From Brevundimonas sp. (GTDB taxonomy: Bacteria; Pseudomonadota; Alphaproteobacteria; Caulobacterales; Caulobacteraceae), in NCBI RefSeq assembly GCF_019636155.1, contig NZ_JAHBYB010000015.1, forward strand, positions 1-38,581: a stretch of 38,581 nucleotides of DNA, read 5' to 3'. Shown piece by piece: positions 33,591-38,581 of this stretch. Position numbers and translations under genes: made by a program. The stretch's first letter is position 1, and each line of letters begins with the position of its first letter. The notes beneath the pieces are model-generated. The model was not told the DNA's origin. It did no database searches and saw only the letters and a list, made by a program, of their open reading frames with translations.

Positions 33591-33622
33591 GTGAACGTCA
33601 AGCCCGTTGACGGCTCGTTCAC
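33591..33622. promoter_or_regulatory. Nested palindrome upstream of nrdA
   Basis: GTGAACG (33591-33597) and CGTTCAC (33616-33622) form an outer perfect 7-bp inverted repeat. CGTCAA (33596-33601) and TTGACG (33607-33612) form an inner one around GCCCG. The element lies just upstream of the NrdR-like boxes, about 100 bp before nrdA. The protein that binds it is unknown. Confidence 0.45.
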
Positions 33623-33629
33623 CATCTGC

Positions 33630-33676
33630 GCCCCATATGTAGGCCCAAGGCGCGCTTTGGCCACAAGATGATGTGG
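33630..33676. promoter_or_regulatory. Tandem NrdR boxes of nrdA
   Basis: GCCCCATATGTAGGCC (33630-33645) and CCACAAGATGATGTGG (33661-33676) each match the core of the 16-base NrdR consensus acaCwAtATaTwGtgt. Their centres are 31 bp apart, three helical turns, as in known NrdR pairs. A TACAAA -10 candidate (33695-33700) lies downstream, and its expected -35 (33672-33677) overlaps the second box, which fits repression by NrdR. Confidence 0.65.
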
Positions 33677-33722
33677 TGATGCGCGGGGCTTGTGTACAAA
33701 ATCTCTTTCGGGGCAAGGCGCT

Positions 33723-35603
33723 ATGGCTGGCGGCGAGGCATTGAAGACGGTCCAATTCGAAGGCGCGGCGGCGCCGGTCGAGGCGGGGGATCGACCGCAT
33801 CTCAGCCTGGTCCCGTCGATCCAGTTGGACCGCTCGCGCGACGCCCTGCTGACCGACTTCGGCAAGAAGACGCTGGAAGACCGCTATCTGCTGCCGGGCG
33901 AGTCGTATCAGGACATGTTCGCGCGCGTGGCCACGGCCTTCGCCGACGACGCGGATCACGCCCAGCGCGTCTATGACTATATGTCCAAGCTGTGGTTCAT
34001 GCCGGCGACCCCGGTGCTGTCGAACGGCGGCGCCGATCGCGGCCTGCCCATCAGCTGTTTCCTGAACGCCGTGGGCGACAGCCTGGACGGCATCCAGTCG
34101 GTCTGGAACGAGAACGTCGCCCTGGCCTCGAACGGCGGCGGCATCGGCACCTACTGGGGCGGGGTCCGCTCCATCGGCGAGAAGGTCAAGGGTGCGGGCC
34201 AGACCTCGGGCATCATCCCCTTCATCCGGGTGATGGACAGCCTGACCCTGGCGATTTCGCAGGGGTCGCTGCGCCGCGGTTCGGCCGCCGTCTATCTGGA
34301 CGTGCACCATCCGGAGATCGAGGAGTTCCTGGAGATCCGCAAGGCGTCCGGCGACTTCAACCGCAAGTCCCTGAACCTGCACCACGGCGTCAACATCACC
34401 GACGCCTTCATGGAGGCGGTGCGCGACGGCCGCCCCTTCGCCCTGGTCTCTCCCAAGACCGGCGAGACGATGAAGACGGTCGACGCCCGCACCCTGTGGC
34501 AGAAGATCCTGGAAATCCGCCTGCAGACCGGCGAGCCCTATCTGATCTTCTCCGACACGGTGAACCGCCAGATGCCCCAGCATCAGCGCGACCTGGGCCT
34601 GTCGGTGAAACAGTCGAACCTGTGCAGCGAGATCATGCTGCACACCGGCCGCGACCATCTGGGCATCGACCGCACCGCCGTCTGCTGCCTGTCGTCGGTC
34701 AACGCCGAGACCTTCCTGGAATGGCGCGAGGAGCCGCGCTTCATCGAGGACGTGATGCGGTTCCTGGACAATGTGCTGGAGGATTTCATCCGCCGCGCCC
34801 CGCCGGAAATGAAGGCCGCCGTCTATTCGGCCCGGCGCGAACGTTCGGTCGGCCTGGGGCTGATGGGCTTCCACTCCTTCCTGCAGGCCCAGGGCGTGGC
34901 CTTTGAATCGGCCATGGCCAAGAGCTGGAACATGCGTCTGTTCAAGCACCTGCGCCGCGAGGCCGACAAGGCCAGCCGGCTGCTGGCCGAGGAGAAGGGC
35001 CCCTGCGAGGATGCGCGCGAACGCGGCGTGATGGAGCGGTTCAGCCACAAGCTGGCCATCGCCCCGACCGCCTCGATCAGCATCATCTGCGGCGGGACCA
35101 GCGCGGGGATCGAGCCGATCCCGGCCAATATCTACACCCACAAGACCCTGTCGGGCTCGTTCGCGGTCAAGAACCCCTATCTGGAGCAGCTGCTGGACAC
35201 GAAGGGGCTGAACACAGACGCTGTCTGGCTGTCGATCCTCGAGAACGAGGGCTCGGTCCAGCATCTGGAAGGCCTGACCGACGACGAGAAGTCGGTGTTC
35301 AAGACCGCCTTCGAACTGGACCAGCGCTGGATCGTCGAACTGGCCGCCGATCGTTCGCCCGAGATCTGCCAGGCCCAGTCGATCAACGTCTTCCTGCCCG
35401 GCGACGTCGACAAGTGGGATCTGCACATGCTGCACTGGTCGGCCTGGGAGCGGGGGGTCAAGTCGCTGTATTACCTGCGTTCCAAGTCGGTTCAGCGCGC
35501 GGCCTTCGCCGGCGCCGAGGACAAGGCGGAGGCCGATCCGAACCAGCCCGATCTCTTCGCCGTCGCCAAGACCGACTATGAGGAATGCCTGGCCTGCCAA
35601 TAG
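33723..35603 (+). CDS. nrdA: Ribonucleotide reductase class Ia alpha subunit (NrdA)
   Basis: The 626-residue catalytic subunit has active-site cysteines C112 (LPISCFLNA), C301 with E303 (SNLCSEIML) and C321/C322 (TAVCCLSSVN). It also has the radical-transfer YYLRSK near the C-terminus and the redox tail ECLACQ (C-x2-C). It reduces ribonucleoside diphosphates with NrdB. Compared with the roughly 760-residue E. coli NrdA, the N-terminal ATP-cone is absent, and NrdB lacks one too, so dATP overall-activity control through an ATP-cone is not expected. ATG 33723 (MAGGEALKTVQF) is preferred over ATG 33690, which lies next to the presumed promoter. The gene follows tandem NrdR boxes. Confidence 0.95.
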   Translation: MAGGEALKTVQFEGAAAPVEAGDRPHLSLVPSIQLDRSRDALLTDFGKKTLEDRYLLPGESYQDMFARVATAFADDADHAQRVYDYMSKLWFMPATPVLSNGGADRGLPISCFLNAVGDSLDGIQSVWNENVALASNGGGIGTYWGGVRSIGEKVKGAGQTSGIIPFIRVMDSLTLAISQGSLRRGSAAVYLDVHHPEIEEFLEIRKASGDFNRKSLNLHHGVNITDAFMEAVRDGRPFALVSPKTGETMKTVDARTLWQKILEIRLQTGEPYLIFSDTVNRQMPQHQRDLGLSVKQSNLCSEIMLHTGRDHLGIDRTAVCCLSSVNAETFLEWREEPRFIEDVMRFLDNVLEDFIRRAPPEMKAAVYSARRERSVGLGLMGFHSFLQAQGVAFESAMAKSWNMRLFKHLRREADKASRLLAEEKGPCEDARERGVMERFSHKLAIAPTASISIICGGTSAGIEPIPANIYTHKTLSGSFAVKNPYLEQLLDTKGLNTDAVWLSILENEGSVQHLEGLTDDEKSVFKTAFELDQRWIVELAADRSPEICQAQSINVFLPGDVDKWDLHMLHWSAWERGVKSLYYLRSKSVQRAAFAGAEDKAEADPNQPDLFAVAKTDYEECLACQ

Positions 35604-35638
35604 GGGCGGCGACGACCTCGCGGCCCCGTGACGGAACC

Positions 35639-35667
35639 CGCCCCGGCGACATGGCGTTGTCGGGGCG
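35639..35667 (+). terminator. Hairpin downstream of nrdA
   Basis: CGCCCCG (35639-35645) pairs with CGGGGCG (35661-35667), and ACA/TGT extends the stem inside. It begins 36 bases after the nrdA stop. No T-tract follows (AGATCTTGTC), so it may be a 3' stabilising hairpin or a weak terminator. Confidence 0.35.
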
Positions 35668-35751
35668 AGATCTTGTCACGAAAGAGTCTGTTGGATTCGG
35701 CCCTGTTTTGGTGCAGGTTTCGGCTCCGTTGACGGACTGAGGGGACCGTTG

Positions 35752-36669
35752 ATGCGTGTGTTGTCGCGTCTGAGCGTTGGGGGGGCGGTGATCGTGGCGA
35801 TCACAGGCATGGCCCTTCCGACTCTGGCGCAGACCCCCCGGAACGCACCCCGCACCCTGGATCAGGCCCTTGCCCATACGGCCCGGCTTCAGCCCGCCTA
35901 TGACGTGGGGCCCGACCTGTGGGACGCCGACGCCCGCCCCGACGCCGTCGCGCGGCTGAATGTGCAGAGCGCCTTCAACGTCGCCGCCGACCGCGCCTTC
36001 GGCCCCGCGATCGAGTTCGAATCCGACTTCGCCCCCACCGAGCTGCAGGGGCTGGACGGCGCCAACCGCCACGATGTCTGGTTCGCCGGCGACGGCTTCA
36101 CTGATCGCCTGTCCCTGGTCACCGCCGGCCGGCTGCGTCGCGCCGACGGCGCCCCGGCGCCCCTGACCGCCGGCGATCGGGCCGAGCTGGAGGCGGACCG
36201 CTATGATCTGCGTTTCGTGCGCGGCTGGCCGGTGGCCACCGGATACACCCACAACGGGCTGGAGGTGTCGCTGACGCCGCACGCCGGGGTCGGGGTCGGC
36301 AGTGACGGCGGCTCGGCCGAGGCGGGGGCCACCGTCCGTATCGGCTCGGCCGTGGTGCGCGACGGCCAGGATTTCGGCGAGCGCGCCCGATGGTATGTCT
36401 ATGCGGCCGGCTCGGGCCGGGCGGTCGGCTATAATTTCGCCCGCACCCGCGACGGGGCCTTCGCCCGATCCGGCTATAGCCACGACTCGGGATCCTTCCT
36501 GGGCGACGCCTCCCTGGGAGTGGCCTATCGGCGCGGCGACATCCAGGGATCGTTCGGCCTGGTCTATCGCGAGATCGAGGCCGAGGGGCTGCGCAGCGGC
36601 CGGGGCCTGGACAATGACGTGACCGAAGGGCTGATCGCCTTCCATCTGTCGATCAAGCCGCAGTGGTGA
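35752..36669 (+). CDS. Putative outer-membrane beta-barrel protein (possibly LpxR/DUF2219-like)
   Basis: The 305-residue protein has a Sec signal peptide (IVAITGMALPTLAQ, cleavage after about residue 27). Beyond residue 100 there is alternating-residue beta-strand sequence rich in Gly, Tyr and Arg (RWYVYAAGSGRAVGYNF, LGVAYRRGDIQGSFGLVYRE). It ends in LIAFHLSIKPQW, a C-terminal aromatic strand like the outer-membrane insertion signal. The segment AEAGATVRIG resembles DUF2219/LpxR lipid A deacylases, but the family catalytic residues could not be confirmed. The location is better supported than the function. A GAGGGG ribosome-binding site is upstream of ATG 35752. It converges with ggt, 30 bases apart. 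Confidence 0.65.
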   Translation: MRVLSRLSVGGAVIVAITGMALPTLAQTPRNAPRTLDQALAHTARLQPAYDVGPDLWDADARPDAVARLNVQSAFNVAADRAFGPAIEFESDFAPTELQGLDGANRHDVWFAGDGFTDRLSLVTAGRLRRADGAPAPLTAGDRAELEADRYDLRFVRGWPVATGYTHNGLEVSLTPHAGVGVGSDGGSAEAGATVRIGSAVVRDGQDFGERARWYVYAAGSGRAVGYNFARTRDGAFARSGYSHDSGSFLGDASLGVAYRRGDIQGSFGLVYREIEAEGLRSGRGLDNDVTEGLIAFHLSIKPQW

Positions 36670-36699
36670 TCGTCCTCCGACGGTGACCTGGCCCGCGCC

Positions 36700-38427
36700 T
36701 CAGTGGGTGCGCGCCGCCCCCTCGCGCCGGCTGTCGGCCCCGCCGTCCCAGCCGCCGTCGCGCCAGATTCCGCCGTGTAGGCCTGAATTCTCTGACGTAT
36801 TGGGGCGCAGGACGATACCCCGCTCGGCCAGGGCGGCGCGCAGTTCGGGACTGAACATGGCCGTGTCGGCGCCGAAGCCGTCGCCCTTGGCCACCAGATT
36901 GGGCAGGTTGATCGCCGCCTGCATCGACAGGCCCCAGTCGATCACCCCGATCACCGCCTTGGCGTTATAGGCCAGGATCGAGGTCCCGCCCGGCGATCCG
37001 ACCGCGCCGAGGAACCGGCCGTCACGATCCAGCAGCAGGATCGGCGACATGGACGAGCGCGGCCGCTTGCCCGCCGCCACCGCATTGGCCGCCGGCCCGC
37101 CGTCGCGCCGCAGGGGCTCGAAGCTGAAGTCGGTCAGCTGGTTGTTCACGAAGAAGCCGGCCGCCATCCGGCCCGAGCCGAACAGGCTTTCGACCGTGGT
37201 GGTCATGCTGACCGCATTACCCCGGGCGTCCACCACCACGAAGTGGGAGGTGCCGCCAGGCTCAAGCGTGGCGTCCGGGCCGGTGAACTGACCGCCCGGG
37301 GGCGTTCCCGGCTGGGCCGCGCCGGTCAGGCCCGGCGCCAGGGCCGCGCGCGCCGCCACATAGTCGGGGTCCAGCAGGCCCTGGACCGGCACCCCGACGA
37401 AGGCCGGATCGCCGACATAGCGGTCGCGGTCGGCATACATCAGCCGCTGCAGCTGGGCGAAGGCGGTCCAGGCGTCCGGATCCTCGGCTCCGCCGGCCAG
37501 GGCGGGCGCATGCTCGGCCATGGCCAGAAGTTGCAGCACCGCCACCCCGCCCGCAGGCGGCGGCGGCACGCAAACGATCCAGACCTGCCGATAGGGGCGG
37601 CACAGGGCGCCTCGCTCGATGGGCCGATAGGCGGCGATATCCTCGGCGGTCAGGGCGCCGGGGCGCGGCTGTTCGGCCACAACGGCCGCGATCTCCAGGG
37701 CGATGCGCCCGTGATAGAAGGCCTCCGCGCCCCCAGCCGCCAGTTCGCGCAAGGTGCGGGCGTATTCGGCATTGACCAGCCGGTCCCCGGCCTGGAGCGG
37801 TGAACCGTCGGGCCGGCTGAAATAGGCGCGGGCCCAGCGCGTGCCGGCCTGGCCCTGCCGACTGGCGGCCAGGGCGGCCAGGCGCGGGCTGACGTCGAAC
37901 CCGTCGCGCGCCAGCCGTTCGGCCTCGTCGAACAGGCCGCTCCAGGCCAGCCGTCCATGGTCGCGGTGCGCCAGGCCCAGCATGGCCACCACCCCCGGCG
38001 CCCCGGTCGACCGGCCCGACAGAACCGCGTCCATGAAGTCCAGCGGACGGCCGTCCTCATAGAACAGCTCGGGCGTCGCGGCCGCCGGGGCGGTCTCGCG
38101 TCCGTCATAGCTGGTCACCCGGCCGGTCGCGGCGTCGTAATGCATCAGGAAGGCGCCGCCGCCCAGGCCCGAGGATTGCGGCTCGACCAGGCCCAGGACC
38201 GCCTGGACCGCCACGGCCGCATCGACCGCCGATCCGCCCTGGCGCAGCACCTTCAGCCCGGCTTCGACCGCCAGGGGATTGGCCGCCGCCACGAACGGAC
38301 CACGCGCGGGCTGGACCTGGGCGACCGCGGCGGGCGGGGGCGGCGCTATGGGCGCGGTCGAGGCGCATCCGCCCAGGGCGAGACCGGCCGCCAGGGCCAG
38401 GACGGTCAGGCTGCGATACGGACGCAT
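36700..38427 (-). CDS. ggt: Gamma-glutamyltransferase, lipoprotein
   Basis: The 575-residue Ntn-hydrolase proenzyme has a lipoprotein signal with lipobox LGGC (Cys21), then a proline-rich linker. The large subunit begins ARGPFVAAANPLAVEAGLKVLRQGGSAVDAAVAVQAVLGLVEPQSSGLGGGAFL. The autocatalytic cleavage site is at T393 (EPGGTSHFVVVD), which becomes the nucleophile of the small subunit. Later, SSMSPILLL and GSPGGTSIL form the substrate pocket and oxyanion region. It hydrolyses or transfers the gamma-glutamyl group of glutathione in the periplasm; lipid anchoring is not universal in the family. The ATG at 38427 starts the signal peptide, and AGGAG lies 5 bases upstream. Confidence 0.94.
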   Translation of the reverse strand: MRPYRSLTVLALAAGLALGGCASTAPIAPPPPAAVAQVQPARGPFVAAANPLAVEAGLKVLRQGGSAVDAAVAVQAVLGLVEPQSSGLGGGAFLMHYDAATGRVTSYDGRETAPAAATPELFYEDGRPLDFMDAVLSGRSTGAPGVVAMLGLAHRDHGRLAWSGLFDEAERLARDGFDVSPRLAALAASRQGQAGTRWARAYFSRPDGSPLQAGDRLVNAEYARTLRELAAGGAEAFYHGRIALEIAAVVAEQPRPGALTAEDIAAYRPIERGALCRPYRQVWIVCVPPPPAGGVAVLQLLAMAEHAPALAGGAEDPDAWTAFAQLQRLMYADRDRYVGDPAFVGVPVQGLLDPDYVAARAALAPGLTGAAQPGTPPGGQFTGPDATLEPGGTSHFVVVDARGNAVSMTTTVESLFGSGRMAAGFFVNNQLTDFSFEPLRRDGGPAANAVAAGKRPRSSMSPILLLDRDGRFLGAVGSPGGTSILAYNAKAVIGVIDWGLSMQAAINLPNLVAKGDGFGADTAMFSPELRAALAERGIVLRPNTSENSGLHGGIWRDGGWDGGADSRREGAARTH

Positions 38428-38581
38428 GGAGGCTCCTGTCGGCTCCGACGCGGCGCGGCGTCCCGACCGACCTAGGCTGTTCCCAGGCTCGCGCCAACCC
38501 CGGGGCCAGAATCCTGCATCGGCGGCTTGCGCCTGCCCCCTCGAGCCGCTAAAGACCCGCCCTCGCCGCGAGGCGTGCGCA

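Noticed and set aside
33471-35600. 709-codon minus-strand frame
   Set aside because: It is antisense to nrdA, whose active-site residues are all in place.
1-38581. CRISPR array or insertion sequence
   Set aside because: No regularly spaced direct repeats, transposase frame or terminal inverted repeats with target duplications were seen.

Overview
The window looks like an alphaproteobacterial chromosome, most likely Caulobacteraceae and close to Brevundimonas. The reasons are high GC with strong G/C third-position bias, a fused-A/B Mrp antiporter operon, the rpmH-rnpA-yidC-yihA block, class Ia nrdA and nrdB with NrdR-type boxes, and an alphaproteobacterial SOS operator (GTTC-N7-GTTC). It has two parts. 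Bases 1 to about 15116 are the right end of an integrated mobile element whose left end lies outside the window. Bases 15117-38581 look like resident chromosome.

The element ends at a 47-bp copy of the 3' end of a tRNA-Arg(CCG) gene (15070-15116), which has no matching 5' half here. A tyrosine integrase of the DUF4102 type (13530-14891) lies next to it. Reading inward from the integrase, it carries a helix-turn-helix/PIN-domain pair that resembles a toxin-antitoxin module. Next comes a complete SOS mutagenesis operon imuA-imuB-dnaE2 under a perfect SOS box (12338-12352), then a GAF-GGDEF-EAL cyclic-di-GMP enzyme. Beyond that is a leftward block typical of conjugative elements: an ArdC-like antirestriction protein, a DUF2958 protein, a large ParB-like protein without ParA, and three small proteins (one DUF6117). 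The ArdC and ParB genes share an 80-90 bp hairpin-forming leader. A cluster of three tandem perfect inverted repeats sits between ArdC and the GGDEF/EAL gene. No relaxase, type IV secretion or parA gene is visible, so conjugative ability cannot be judged from this window.

The chromosomal part starts with about 600 bp holding at most one doubtful small gene. A tightly overlapping Mrp operon (mrpAB-C-D-E-F-G, minus strand) follows, then a divergent group of a tandem Usp protein, a DUF2231 membrane protein and a PQQ-type sugar dehydrogenase lipoprotein. Next is the ribosome/membrane biogenesis block rpmH-rnpA-yidC-yihA (minus). A TVP38/TMEM64 membrane protein overlaps a sensor histidine kinase, followed by a lone FecR-N-terminal-like protein and a small secreted coiled-coil protein. 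nrdB and nrdA are about 1.8 kb apart and divergently transcribed, with a glutathione S-transferase and a PAP2 phosphatase between them. The window ends with a putative outer-membrane protein and a gamma-glutamyltransferase lipoprotein.

The points most worth follow-up are the repeated hairpin leaders upstream of ardC and the parB-like gene, the hairpin cluster beside them, the mobile LexA-type mutasome with its c-di-GMP cargo neighbour, and the paired NrdR boxes spaced 31 bp at nrdA with a matching box at nrdB. All functional statements are read from sequence motifs; no database search was possible.
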